Positions 42,161 to 52,986 of a DNA stretch of 64,000 bases are shown one piece after another. The notes below the pieces were generated by a model. It had not been told where the DNA came from. It saw only the letters and a list, made by a program, of their open reading frames with translations, and did no database searches. Each line of letters opens with the position of its first letter. Position 1 is the stretch's first letter. Source of the DNA: Doryteuthis pealeii (lineage: Eukaryota > Mollusca > Cephalopoda > Myopsida > Loliginidae). A program made the translations under genes and the position numbers. The stretch lies in contig CM042143.1 in NCBI GenBank assembly GCA_023376005.1, positions 85,889,189 through 85,953,188 on the forward strand, in the 5' to 3' direction.

Positions 42161-42564
42161 ATTGGTTGGTAAGTTTGTTCAGTTTATAAAATAGATATAA
42201 ATAGTTTTACTCTATTTTAATAACTTTATTGAACAACTAATTTATGGATTTCATTTTGTCTTCAATTCTGATTTCCGGTAAAAGTTCTAGTTAAAACATC
42301 GGTTCTCGGTATATCACCGGATGAGCAGCAATGAGCACGTTTAGTTCTGAAAGGGGTAACTATTTAGGAACAGCAATTACTTTCAATTCATACTTAAAAC
42401 ATGAGTTCCTGGTAGATCAACAAAGTTAAGCAGCAATGGGCCAGTTCAGTTCCGAAATGGGTAACCAATTAGGAATAATACCTTCTCAAGGACTTGTGCT
42501 TATTGTTTTTATTTTTTTGTGAACAACTGTCAATAGTCGTCCAAAATTTTCACTATGGGGTGGA

Positions 42565-42705
42565 GGGTGAACCCTATTAGGGTGTCTTAATATTATTGTG
42601 GGTAAACCCTATTAGGGTGTCTTAATATTATGGGGGGTAAACCCTATTAGGGTGTCTTAATATTATGGGGGGTAAACCCTATTAGGGTGTCTTAATATTA
42701 TTGAA
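42565..42705 (+). repeat. 35- to 36-bp tandem repeat, four units
   Basis: Units GTAAACCCTATTAGGGTGTC then TTAATATTATGGGG, each with the hairpin ACCCT-ATT-AGGGT. Confidence 0.9.
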
Positions 42706-43287
42706 ATTTGCTAAAAGTTCGTGAATAGGCATCATGTCGTATCATTTACCAGTGGTTTAAATTTCATATGAATCGAAAGGAAAAACTTTTCATTGGGGGA
42801 TTGTGTATCCCATGGGCGATCTTTGATGAAAATGAAATATACTTATCAATGTACCCGGGGTAATATAGTTTCAGAATATACATGGTATCTATAAAGTCCT
42901 GCGGCAGATTTAAAATGTAACAACAAAGATGACAGTCTTGTTGAAATGCAATAAACAAAACGTACATAAAAATAAAACTACCAGACTTGAACATTCATTG
43001 GGTCTTTACTAAATGACTCTATCATTTGTACAATATGAGCTATTAAGTTTTAATTTTTTAAACTTTGCAAGATTTTATAAACAACCCGTATATGGTTATG
43101 TGAGTCTATCTCTAAAACCCTAGGAGGAGTTGTGAATAAACAAAAATGCAGGAACTACAACTTTATTTATATAGATACAACGCCTTTGATTCGGAAACAA
43201 AAGGGAATATAACTTATACAGGTCATCAATTTTAATTCGTATTTTCTTTCGTTTTCATTTTCATTTGTTTATTTCTATCAAAAAAAA

Positions 43288-43309
43288 AAATATATATATA
43301 TATATATAT
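43288..43309. repeat. (TA)n microsatellite
   Basis: About ten TA units next to an A-tract. Confidence 0.85.
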
Positions 43310-43417
43310 GTAGCATAACGCAATGGTCATCTGTTTACAGATTTGATCTCTCTGGTGATCGTAAAGTATATACACAGATGTATGTATTTAAAACAGTTAA
43401 AACACCGCTTAACGCCA

Positions 43418-43555
43418 GCTGGCGATGGCCCAGAGGTTAACGGATCGGACAGGCATAAAATCAGTCGGGGTTCGTTTCTGGTCGGAGTTAGTTGTTGTGT
43501 CTAGCCACACTGATTAGACGTGAAACGTCGAAACACGGTGTCTGTGGATGACTCA
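43418..43555 (+). mobile_element. SINE-C copy: tRNA-like head plus hammerhead with one core mutation
   Basis: Head GGCGATGGCCCAGAGGTTAA and B box GGGGTTCGTTTCTGG, then the hammerhead-shaped tail: stem I GTC/GAC and CCACA/TGTGG, stem II GAC/GTC, GAAA at 43530-43533, stem III ending GTGTC. The core reads CTGATTA where CTGAnGA is required, so the catalytic G8 position is T and the copy is predicted inactive. Confidence 0.7.
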
Positions 43556-43624
43556 TATATATGAGGCGTTGTAACTTCAGGGGCACAAAAACTATATTAT
43601 AGTCTTTCGAGACTGAAATGCCAA

Positions 43625-43652
43625 TTATATATATATATATATATATATATAC
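43625..43652. repeat. (TA)n microsatellite
   Basis: About 13 TA units. Confidence 0.9.
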
Positions 43653-43659
43653 AGTACAA

Positions 43660-44520
43660 TCCAGAGAAGTCTATGTGGGGAATAATTTGATAGAGAAATA
43701 TTTTGATTACTCCATTTGGAGAGTTTTTTTCCCCTAAGAGGAAAACTTTTATAAGAAAGCATGCAATACTAGCTTTAAGTTCATTAACCGTATTTTAAGA
43801 CTGAAAAATGTCCGTCGACGAGATGATGTTGTTTTGTATTACAATCTCTTACATAATGCTATTCTTTTTCTCATAAAAGCTGACTTTATCCGAACAACTA
43901 AAGGCAATCCTAGACAGAATTTGCCTACGTGTATAACTCCCCTCCCCTCCCATGCAAACAAAAACAAAAACAATACAGAAAAAAAAATGAAAGAACAAAT
44001 GTAGTCTGTGATAGAGTGACTTCCCTTCCCTCTCTTCCCTTCCCGCCAATTTCTATTTTTCTTGCCCTATCATTTTTGTTTACGTTTGTTCAGTCAGTCA
44101 TCAGGCCGACGCCCACCTGTTCAGATCTTTGTTCTCAAGAATAGTTTGATCTTTGGCAAATCCATATTCTTTTCCTCGAGCTCATTCATCTGTGAAGGTT
44201 CCGGACAATGCTTCTACGATGTACTTTAAGTACAACCCCCCCTCTCCCCGCTTCCCACACACCTGCCACCAGAAAAATGGTAAAGAAAGAAAGAAAGGAA
44301 TGGGAATGCCATGTTTTGAGGAATAATAATGATGAACAAAAAATGTTTAAAGAATGGTAGAATACACTTAGTGAGCTGATGATTTCGACACAGGAAGCTG
44401 ATGTCGTAATTTTTGTTAACGTTTTTGAGTGCACGGCCTGCAGTCTGGAATGGAGGGGGGGAGAAACCTGCATGTACGTCTGTCTTTCCAAATCATCTGG
44501 TAATAAAACAAACCACGAGG
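43660..44520. other. No assigned feature
   Basis: Mixed sequence with several frames under 135 codons and no motif; C-rich patches at 43935-44060 and 44235-44270. Confidence 0.45.
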
Positions 44521-44529
44521 AAAGGAAAA

Positions 44530-44532
<3 letters not shown>

Positions 44533-44566
<34 letters not shown>
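44533..44566. repeat. (TA)n microsatellite
   Basis: About 16 TA units. Confidence 0.9.
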
Positions 44567-44568
<2 letters not shown>

Positions 44569-44634
44569 AATACAACAAAACCACTCAGATCAAAGGAAGA
44601 AGGGCATAATCAAAGGGAATAAAAAGTAAATAAA

Positions 44635-45112
44635 AGAGATAGACAGATAGAGATAGACAGACAGACATTGAAGATATATATATACATATATATATATAGA
44701 GAGAGGGGAGAGAGAGATATATATATAGGGAGATATATATATATATATAGGGAGAGAGAGAATGAGAGATAGATATATATAGATAGATATATATATATAT
44801 AGGCAGAGAGAGACTATGAGATATAGATATAGACAGACAGAGAGAGAGAGAATGAGAGATAGATATAGACAGAGAGATAGAGGCAGAGACTGAAAGAGAG
44901 AGAGAGAGAGAGAGAATGAGAGATAGATATAGACAGAGAGATAGAGGCAGAGACAGAGATAGATATATACAGAGATAGAGGCAGAGATAGATATAAAGAC
45001 AGAGACAGACATATATAAAGAGACAGAGATATAGGCATAGATAGATAAATAGATATATAGACAGAGACAGATAAGCAGAGACTGAGAGAGAGAATGAGAA
45101 CTAGATATAGAT
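44635..45112. repeat. (GATA/GACA/GAGA)n and (TA)n mixed array
   Basis: GATAGACAGAC, (TA)n and GAGAGAATGAGAGATAGATA units repeat irregularly. The Leu/Ser-rich minus-strand frames are artefacts. Confidence 0.9.
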
Positions 45113-45124
45113 ATATATTTTGAT

Positions 45125-45715
45125 GCTTTGGGACTATTGTTCTCGTCTTTCTTCAGGTAGTTATTAACTCTACGCTTTGGCCGTTGTATCCTCTGACCTT
45201 TCTCATGTGTTTCCTGTGTATCAGAGTATAGTAATAAGACAACCTGGTAAATCTTTTTTAATAGTTTGATAGTTGATCAAGCATCGAAGAACTTTTTAAG
45301 ATCTTATTCAAATAATACGTCATTGTTTTTTGTTCGACTATCAATCAGATATGTCTCACGAGAAGAATTACGATCATTTAGAAAAAATGTTTATTGGATT
45401 TTCCTGTAAAACTCGGACAAAACCAGGAAACACTTGAAAAAGGTCGTTGGCATACAGCAGCCGAAACATTGTGTTAATAACTACAACTATAAAGATGAGG
45501 ACAATAGTCCGAAAAATCAAGATTATTCATATCAAGCCTCATCTTATAAATGCAGACAAGATGACTTATTTTAAGGTAATTTTTTAAAAAAACCACCTAA
45601 ACTGAGTCCGAAGTTACAGGGGCATGAACGTTGTGTTTATACATACCACAATAAATATGTGGACAATAGTCCGAAAAATGAAAATTATTTACATCAAATA
45701 TACAGACAAATAAGT
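45125..45715 (+). repeat. G-family repeats: one inverted fragment and two forward copies
   Basis: 45125-45200 carries the inverted GACTATTGTTCTCGTCTTTC then TTCAGGTAGTTATTAAC. Forward copies: 45443-45545 (CAGCAGCCGAAACATTGTGT, AAAGATGAGGACAATAGTCC) and 45620-45700 (GAACGTTGTGTTTATACATA, GTGGACAATAGTCCGAAAAA). Confidence 0.6.
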
Positions 45716-46104
45716 TCTGGAAATTGTTTCGTTTTTGGCGCGAACAAAAGTAAATGTTAGGAAAAAGTTTTCTTCCTCCAAATTTGACTTGGTATTAGAA
45801 ACTTCTGTATCTTTTCTGTTTTGGGGTAAAATACACTTTTTTGTTACTTTGGGATGTAAAAAAATCAATGACAAAACGAGTATCGATTCATTACTCAAAT
45901 AATGAAACGAAACCAATTTTCTATGCTAAATTGAATCTGACTCACCAGAAATTTATTTTTAAGCCATTTTCTAAAAAATAAATTAGATGGAAATGGATTT
46001 AAAATAGGATTTTTTTAAATGTAATTAATATTTTTTTTTTTTAGTTCCATCGGGTTAACTTAGAGTTAGGGTTATTTTTTCTCAAGAATTTCTTGGTCAT
46101 TTTA

Positions 46105-46310
46105 GACAGTGTCATATATAGTGCTTACCAAGGTAAAAACATCCACGTGTTGGCGTGGCGGTGGCCAGAAGTCGTCCTCAACATCAGGCGTGCGCAATGG
46201 TCGACATTTATCACAATCGTCGAACCACGCGTGCACAAGCGTAGACATGTCCTGCTTACTATATAAGTATCACGAACGCTTAAGCAAGAAGTTGTAATAA
46301 TCACGCTCGT
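46105..46310 (+). promoter_or_regulatory. Isolated CpG-rich block with TATA-like motif
   Basis: About 200 bp of higher GC containing CCACGTG, CGCGTGC and ACTATATAAGTATCACGAAC. No downstream frame longer than 62 codons. It could be an LTR or promoter remnant. Confidence 0.25.
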
Positions 46311-46623
46311 ATGAAAAGACCGGATGAATCTTTAAAATAATTGTACGTAATATTATAGCCACTTTTTTATTTATTTATTGGAACTCTTTTCTTTGTGTTT
46401 GTGTTTTTATTTGTGGGGTCGGGTCTGTTTTTAACCACATGTTTTCGGTCACTTTAATCTGTGGCCCTCCTCGGGTGTCTTCTGTATTTTGAAGTGCTAA
46501 ACTTTTCTTTTTTTTTGTTTTCTTTTTTTCTTTCTTTTTTTTTGGGGTGGGGTCATGGGACATGCACATTCTTTGTCATACACATCATATCCGGTGTTTC
46601 TGTTTACAAGAATATTTGGAATA

Positions 46624-46693
46624 CTAGCAGGACCTGTATGATAATTTAATTATTACAACGTTTGATATGCTTACTTAAGAGCGATTGCAAAAT

Positions 46694-46782
<89 letters not shown>

Positions 46783-47079
46783 TATGCTCGATTGAAACAG
46801 ATTAGCGTCATCAACCACACTCTGTATTTCCCCTAGCATGTAGCATGTACTTTTTCTTCCCTTTCTTTTTTTCTTTCAAATAAAAAACGGAATGGTCTAT
46901 TATTTTGCTGAGGTTATGATACGCATAAGAAATAAGAATTCGGCGGATAAGCCAACAACAGATACTCAGGATTTACATTTTTGTATTTCATCTTGGAAGA
47001 TTCGGACAGTCTGATTTTTAAGGGTGTTGCAATATGATAACGGTCGGGAGATTAAGAAACGGGTGTATTAATGTATAGA
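46624..47079 (-). mobile_element. H2 Helitron with long internal (CT)n
   Basis: 3' edge A|CTAGCAGGACCTGTATGATA (hairpin deleted); 5' edge TCTATACATTAATACACCC on the minus strand. (CT)n spans 46696-46780. Confidence 0.65.
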
Positions 47080-47443
47080 ATTTCAACTGGTTGATGCGTT
47101 GAACAGATAAATGATGTGAGTTTTACCAAGACTCTATGCTTTCGGTTATGTTTTGGAAACATTTGATATAAACATAATTTGGTTCATAAATTTTAAGGCA
47201 CTGGTCATAATTTTCGGCATATTTTTTTTTATTTCAATTTCAACTTAATTTTTAATTATTTGCATAATTTTCAATTTTGTAATTTACATAATTTTCAATT
47301 TCAACATTATTTTCAAAATTAAATCAAACCAATATCATTTGACTGTTACCTTGGAGAGTAAAATTTTGTGAGTTTTGTTAATATTCAATTCTCAATAAAA
47401 AAAAAAGAATTAAAATCTAATTAACAGGGTTTTACTTACATAT

Positions 47444-47959
47444 TTCTTATATGTGTATTATAATATAGATTCGGTGTCAGTTTGTCTGTAACCAAAATTA
47501 CGTTACTGCTTACGTCATAATATCCTCTGTAAATTAATTTTATCAATGAGTATCTAATTTATAGTCAAAATCATTGATACATAGAATGAATTTTATTTAT
47601 TAACGATGTCTTTATGAAAATCTGTTTTTTTTTAATTGCAATGTGTCTTATATATCATTAAGAAATAAAGGTTTACATGATATATGGTGTGGTTAAATTG
47701 CATACTGGTTTTAACAAAACCGGGTTTAATAAAATAATTACTTGGTGTTATTGATCTCGAATCTTATTGTTTTATTCTCCAACGTATTAAAATTAATCAT
47801 ATGAATGATTTTATAAAAAAAAACAATTAAAATATAGTTGAAATAAGTGTCATCTTTTTATATGCTTTCTTATTTAATTTCGTTAGTCTTCTTAATTTAA
47901 TATATTTCATTACATTAACACTTGTATACTTACGCCAAGAGGGCGCATATTCTTGCTAG
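47444..47959 (+). mobile_element. H1 Helitron
   Basis: TCTTATATGTGTATTATAAT at the 5' end (a small insertion relative to TCTTATTATAAT), then GATTCGGTGTCAGTTTGTCT. The 3' end has CGCC-AAGAG-GGCG, TATTCTTG and CTAG|T. The changed stem keeps pairing compared with GCACCC/GGGTGC in other copies. Confidence 0.7.
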
Positions 47960-48872
47960 TATACTTAAATAATATAAGATGCTTTTTTTTAAATAGTCAC
48001 ATAAACTAATGTTTACGAGATTTGAATGAAACAATTAGCTTGAAAGAGAAATATAAACCAAATACTTTTAGCTTAACAATATATAAAGTAGAAAAAAAAC
48101 TAAATTCCATGGTTAATGTTTTAATTGCATCTAATTTTTGCCTGAAACAAGGAGTCTCAATTATCCTGAATATCTATTAAAAATTAGAAGTAGGATTGTC
48201 CAACGATAAACCAGAGAGATACTAAATAATACAATTATGTTGTCTGGCGAGACTCTCGATCTGATTGAACCATCTCTCCAGTCTACATCGAGCAATATTT
48301 AATGCTAGCAATTCAACGTTTTTGATTTTAGATGAATTATATTTATTTATTAAATATAGAATATTATCAACTGAAAACTTCTTTAAGTCTCATATATAAG
48401 AAAAATATTTATTCTTTTGAGGGGGGTATCATTATTTTATTTTTAAGGAATGTGATATCAAAAGATTAATATATTTCCTTTTTTTATTTTTGAGATGTTT
48501 TAAAATTCATAAATGTAAAATAAGTGATTCCATTTCACTGAAGAATATTGGCGTAATTTTTAATTAAAAATAAAAAACATTCTATTAAAAAATTATTTCA
48601 ATTGTCTGATCTATAGGAAAAAAATATCGAAAATAATTTTTTGAAATATAAACTGGGATGGATTTTTTTTGGGGGGGGGGTGTCCCTATTGTTAAATTTT
48701 TCACCTAAAAAGTTTAAAATTCTATTAAAATCAGATAATTCCCTGATTTGTATTAATCTGGTTTATCAGTTAGGGTTAGTGAATTGGTACAGTAAAAAAA
48801 TAATTCTGACGTCAATTCAAACATTCGGTTCCTATTGCTCTTTGCAATTATCTAAAACAGAACAGTGATTCA

Positions 48873-49115
48873 TCTTATTATAATGGAAATTTGGTGTCTA
48901 TCTGTAACCAAAACTGCTTACGTCACAATACACTCAGAAATTTCGAAAGTTTATCAATGAGTATTTAATTTATAGTCAAAATCATTAATACGTCGAATAA
49001 ATCTTATTTATAAACGATGTCTCTATGAAAATCTTGTATTTGCCTCGAAACAGCCTATGTTATTAGTGCGTTTAAAATCCTGCAGTGTGTCTTATATATC
49101 ATTAAGAAATAAAGT
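48873..49115 (+). mobile_element. H1 Helitron, 3' truncated
   Basis: Starts A|TCTTATTATAATGG, GGTGTCTATCTGTAACCAAA, GCCTCGAAACAGCCTATGTT and TATATCATTAAGAAATAAAG. It stops before the 3' third. Confidence 0.65.
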
Positions 49116-49604
49116 GCATGTGCTTTTACCACAAAGTAATGTCTTGTGTTGTTACTAAAAACAAGCAACAACGCAGAATAAGAGTTCAAGAAACAGCCAG
49201 AAACAGCTAAGAAAGATAGACCGACCAGCCGGATAGTAGAGAATCGATAGTAAGAAGAAATATAGAACAAGACAAGTACACTACATTTTACATAATTTAT
49301 ATTATCATATTATTTTATATTATCATAATTTATATTATCATATTATATAGAATAATTAGTCTAATGAAAAAAAATCCAAGTACAAAAAGGAGATGTCTGG
49401 TTAGAAATTCGATTAGATTAATTCAACATTGAACTCTACCCTTAAACAATGACAAACAACAGACGATCAGCTGATTAAGAATTTAATTTATGACCTGCTG
49501 TTAAATTACCTTCAGGAGTGGCCACACAGGCAGGATCCGGATTATAAATACATTTTTTAAAATCTTTTTTCAACCGGCTTAAGAATAATAAAGGAATCCT
49601 CATT

Positions 49605-49690
49605 TTGCATCTGATGATGGGAACCGAAACGTAATTCCTCTAGGTTCACTCAAACAGTCTATTTATGCTGCCAACCTAAATCTTTTTGTT
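49605..49690 (+). repeat. Repeat with CTGATGA..GAAACG module
   Basis: CATCTGATGATGGGAACCGA then AACGTAATTCC. GGAAT (about 49571) and ATTCC can pair around it. It resembles a hammerhead but has an extra base before stem II. Confidence 0.35.
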
Positions 49691-49802
49691 ATTTTTCCTA
49701 ATATATATATGGTAAAGAAAAAGTCTTAAAAATCAGCCATTTTGTGGTTATGGATCTATTATATATTACGAGATTAAGATGAGTATACAGTCACGGGTAG
49801 CC

Positions 49803-50102
49803 AATGGAGGCATGTGGTATAATGGTTACCGACATAGGAAATTGGCCCGACGAGACGAGTTCAAAACCTGGACGAGGTTATTTGCATTTCACATAGTGCT
49901 AATACCTTTGGGAAATGTATAAATCCATCCACTCTCCCTCCAGCTATGTATGAATAGTGGGTTAGATTGGACTTTTTAACCTTTGTATGGCAATCAGTCT
50001 AAGAGAAAGAAAAAAAGCTGAATTCAAACCTGTTAAACTCCACTTAAGAAATTGACCTTGTGTCACATTCTGCTCGTACAGAAGGGTTGGTAAATATGTA
50101 TA
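49803..50102 (+). mobile_element. SINE-B copy, full length
   Basis: GGAGGCATGTGGTATAATGG, ACGAGTTCAAAACCTGGACG, GTGCTAATACCTTTGGGAAA and CTCCCTCCAGCTATGTATGA, and 3' CATTCTGCTCGTACAGAAGG then GTTGGTAAATATG. Confidence 0.75.
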
Positions 50103-50204
50103 CAGCCACGGGTATACTATACAAGAGTAAGCATGTTATACAACAGCTAGTATTAATTAATGACAATGCCTCATATTAAGCTATTAGGCAAACTTTGAGT
50201 TATC

Positions 50205-50375
50205 AAATGGCAAGTGAAAATAGGATAGACTCCCTCGCTGTCCGGCCGATAGCGACAATAGGCAACTCCACTGAATTTACTGCTACTTTACTGCTGGCTA
50301 GTGAAAAGAGGATAGACTCCCTCGCTATCCGGTTGATACCGACAATAGACCACTCTGCTGACTTTACTAGTATTA
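50205..50375 (+). mobile_element. Two tandem SINE-A 3' ends
   Basis: GTGAAAATAGGATAGACTCC, then GTGAAAAGAGGATAGACTCC, each followed by CTCGCT(G/A)TCCGG and GACAATAG(G/A)C, with ACTTTAC tails. The heads are absent. Confidence 0.6.
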
Positions 50376-50385
50376 ATTATTAGTA

Positions 50386-51445
50386 CTAGCAAATATATGC
50401 ACCCTCCGGGTGCAAGTATTTAAGTTTTAATGTAATAGAATATTATATTAAATTAGAAAGGCTAATGAAACTAAACAAGAATGCAGATAAAAAGATTTGA
50501 AACAGAAGGGGGTATAAACGAAAAATAGAACAACTGAAACTTACTCTTCCATCACTCCCATCTTTCATTGTTATTTTTTCTAATTCAAGTATTTAGTTAA
50601 AAGAGGAAGTAAAGAATAAAATGACAGTTATCTTTTCTTGTTAATGGATTTCATTTAAGATTCATTGAAGAGATTTTTGCTTATATTCATTAAAATAAAA
50701 CCAAACGGTTAGAAATCAATAATACTAAGCACATATTTATTAAAATCACATTTTTAATATCAATATGCAAATTAGCCTTCCCGTTCACACTGTAAACCGC
50801 TATTTTGTTGTATATATAAATATAATTACATGTTATTAGTATGTAGACCTGGCCAACGCGGGGGTCCAGTGGCTTCGGCCCTGGATCTTTACAAGTTAAT
50901 AGCATCGATCCCAGGGGGCCATCCCCCAGGCAACAGGGGCAGGGCCCCATGAGGCGCCCCCAATATATACTTTGTGCCTGGGTAAATATCAATATCATGG
51001 TCACAGTGGCTTCGGCCTCTGGACCATTGCTATAAATAACGCGTCGATCCCAGGGGGCATCCCCCCAGGCAACACCTGTCCCCTTGATTTAAAGGGGCAG
51101 GGCTGGGTTTATTACCCAGCGCCTGAGGCGCCCCCCTTGAGGGGGAATGCCGACGGGATCGACGCAATTTTTCACCCGCCACCCATGAGCTTCGGTTTGT
51201 GGGTGGTCCCACGTTAATAGGGCCTTGTGCCTGACCCGTACAAGTGGGGTACGTGGAAAATATCATGTAGATATGGATAACAGTATTAATAATGTAAAAT
51301 AATTTTATTAATCATTAAGGTTTAAATAAAAATGAAATCATTGAGAATGAGAATGTGATGTCAATAACTAAAGGGAATTATGACTTAAGTAGTAATGTAG
51401 TTTCGGTTACAGACAGAAAAACACACAATCTCCATTATAATAAGA
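50386..51445 (-). mobile_element. H1 Helitron, long subfamily, interrupted by a GC-rich insert
   Basis: Left edge A|CTAGCAAATATATGCACCC then TCCGGGTGCAAG, with the perfect GCACCC/GGGTGC hairpin. Right edge CCATTATAATAAGA|T. Matches 19215-19853 except for the insert at about 50858-51264. Confidence 0.75.
50858..51264 (+). mobile_element. GC-rich, heavily structured, partly dimeric insert
   Basis: Flanked by ATGTAGACCTGGCCAAC and ATGTAGATATGGATAAC (13 of 17 agree), one copy of which is present in the uninterrupted H1. A shorter unit (from about 50865) and a longer one (from about 50999) share GTGGCTTCGGCC, CGATCCCAGGGGG, CCCCCCAGGCAAC-like and TATCATG. In the long unit these stems are readable: GCGTCGATCCC/GGGATCGACGC, CCCCTT/AAGGGG, CTGGGT/ACCCAG, GCGCC/GGCGC, CCACCCA/TGGGTGG and CCACGT/ACGTGG. 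The 81-codon plus-strand frame and 78-codon minus-strand frame over it look incidental. Family unknown to me. Confidence 0.6.
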
Positions 51446-51459
51446 TTAAGCGATTAGAA

Positions 51460-51895
51460 AAGAGAAACCTCATCAAAATCGACAATAAATCGCCTTTATT
51501 TTATTTTTATTGTTACTTAATCTAAGACGAGACGAGAGGCGAAAAGTTCCCTTCATTGTGTCGATCTTTTCAGAAATGTAGAAAGGCTTCGGGCCTTTTC
51601 AGTGAAGTTTAAGGTGTAGCGCGCCATAAGTGTTGTTGTCTTCACCTATTTGACCCCAGGGGTCAATTACAATGACCCAACAAACCAGGACAATGACATT
51701 AAGGTCAGTGAGTTGTAGAAATTTTGAAATGTTCCTTCTTGCAGACCAATGGTCGTCTAAGGCCAAAAATGTCGGCCTCTTCCAATTAAGAAATAATGTA
51801 TACGATTATACACAAATATAATCAAGTTATTTCACACAATAAATTCATTAAATCATCATAATTTTAATCAGTAAAATGATAATAAAATACATAAT
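51460..51895. other. No assigned feature
   Basis: AT-rich apart from 51520-51680. Holds the small hairpin AAAGGCTTCGGGCCTTTT at 51583-51600 and the 15-base palindrome TGACCCCAGGGGTCA at 51651. Confidence 0.4.
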
Positions 51896-51904
51896 GATAA
51901 AAGC

Positions 51905-51930
51905 TGCAATCTATCTATCTATCTATCTCA

Positions 51931-51973
<43 letters not shown>

Positions 51974-51998
51974 CTATCTATATATATATATATATATA
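51905..51998. repeat. (TCTA)n, (CT)n and (TA)n array
   Basis: Composite microsatellite that runs into the left end of the H3 element. Confidence 0.9.
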
Positions 51999-52380
51999 AA
52001 AGGGCAGTTGTGTGAATCTGTATGTCCGGAGGAAACTTCGAAAATAAAACAATTAATGACAAAGTAGATATATACGTATTAAATATCACCAGGGCTTGGT
52101 TTTTGAGCAAACATAATAAAGATTTGATTTATATTTGTGGAGATAATTAAAAAATAAGATTTAGGTGATAACAGCATGGATTTTTTTTTCATTTAATATC
52201 TTAGATAGTAGACATTAACATTTCTTTTTAGAGAGCTTCAAGGTCTATTTTTTTTTTTACATAGGGGATTTAAATGGGGCATCTCACGAGGATCAACTCA
52301 CGATTAAGTAATAATGGATCTGTGGGACTAACTTTTAAAAATCCTCCTCTACCCAGGCGACGCCGGGTAGCCGCTGCTAG
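51999..52380 (+). mobile_element. H3 Helitron-like element, copy 1
   Basis: Starts TATAAAAGGGCAGTTGTGTG next to a TC(TA)n run. Ends with the long hairpin CTACCC-A-GGCG-A-CGCC-GGGTAG (52349-52370), six bases, then CTAG|T at 52377-52381. No coding. Confidence 0.65.
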
Positions 52381-52382
52381 TA

Positions 52383-52821
52383 CATATATAAAGGGCAGTT
52401 GTGTGAATCTGTATGTCGGAGGAAACTTCGAAAATGAATTAATGACAAAGTAAATATATATCACATTAAATATCACCAGGGCTTGGCTTTTGAGCAAAAA
52501 TAATGAAGATTTGGGAAGATATTTTAAAAATTTAAATTTGAAAAGTAACAGAAGGAAAGTCATTTGCATGTTATTTTTTATCTTTTTTATTTTTTTTTTG
52601 TATTTTTTTTTTTTTCGCTTTGAAATATAATATTGATGATTGATTAATTGCATCATTATATCTTTTTTTTAATTGTAGAATATTTCTTACTATATTGTTA
52701 TATATTTCCGTGGGATTTAGGGCAACCAGCGAGGATCTCACTCGCGATAAGTAATTGGATCTGCATGAATAACTTTTAAAAATCCCCCTCTACCAAGGCG
52801 ACGCTGGGTAGCCACTTTTAG
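52383..52821 (+). mobile_element. H3 Helitron-like element, copy 2, in tandem
   Basis: Begins ACATATATAAAGGGCAGTTG immediately after the CTAG of copy 1 and repeats AATCTGTATGTCGGAGGAAA and TATCACCAGGGCTTGGCTTT. It ends with hairpin CTACC..GGTAG (52790-52811) and TTAG|T in place of CTAG. Confidence 0.65.
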
Positions 52822-52986
52822 TTATATATATTTAGTCATAAAAATGTTTTTATAGGCATATTTTATTAAAGGTGGCTGACCAGAATTTGGTGTTGAATGT
52901 TTTGTTGGCCTTTTTGTCTACACAGCAGAGTGGACGTTGAGAAGATTGCAAATTTTTTTAGGCCTATGCTCCGGCGTGAGGGAAAT

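Noticed and set aside
42565..42705. TTAGGGT units as telomeric repeat
   Set aside because: Each is part of an ACCCT-ATT-AGGGT hairpin in a 35-bp unit, not a head-to-tail TTAGGG array.
44095..44400. CTGATGA strings near 44100 (minus) and 44376 (plus)
   Set aside because: No stem II or GAAA follows within hammerhead spacing.
50972..51266. Overlapping 81- and 78-codon frames over the GC-rich insert
   Set aside because: They follow hairpin arms and are not kept in the shorter unit; RNA structure explains the sequence better than coding.
51651..51665. TGACCCCAGGGGTCA palindrome as a nuclear-receptor site
   Set aside because: A single 15-base palindrome with no gene nearby; expected by chance at this scale.
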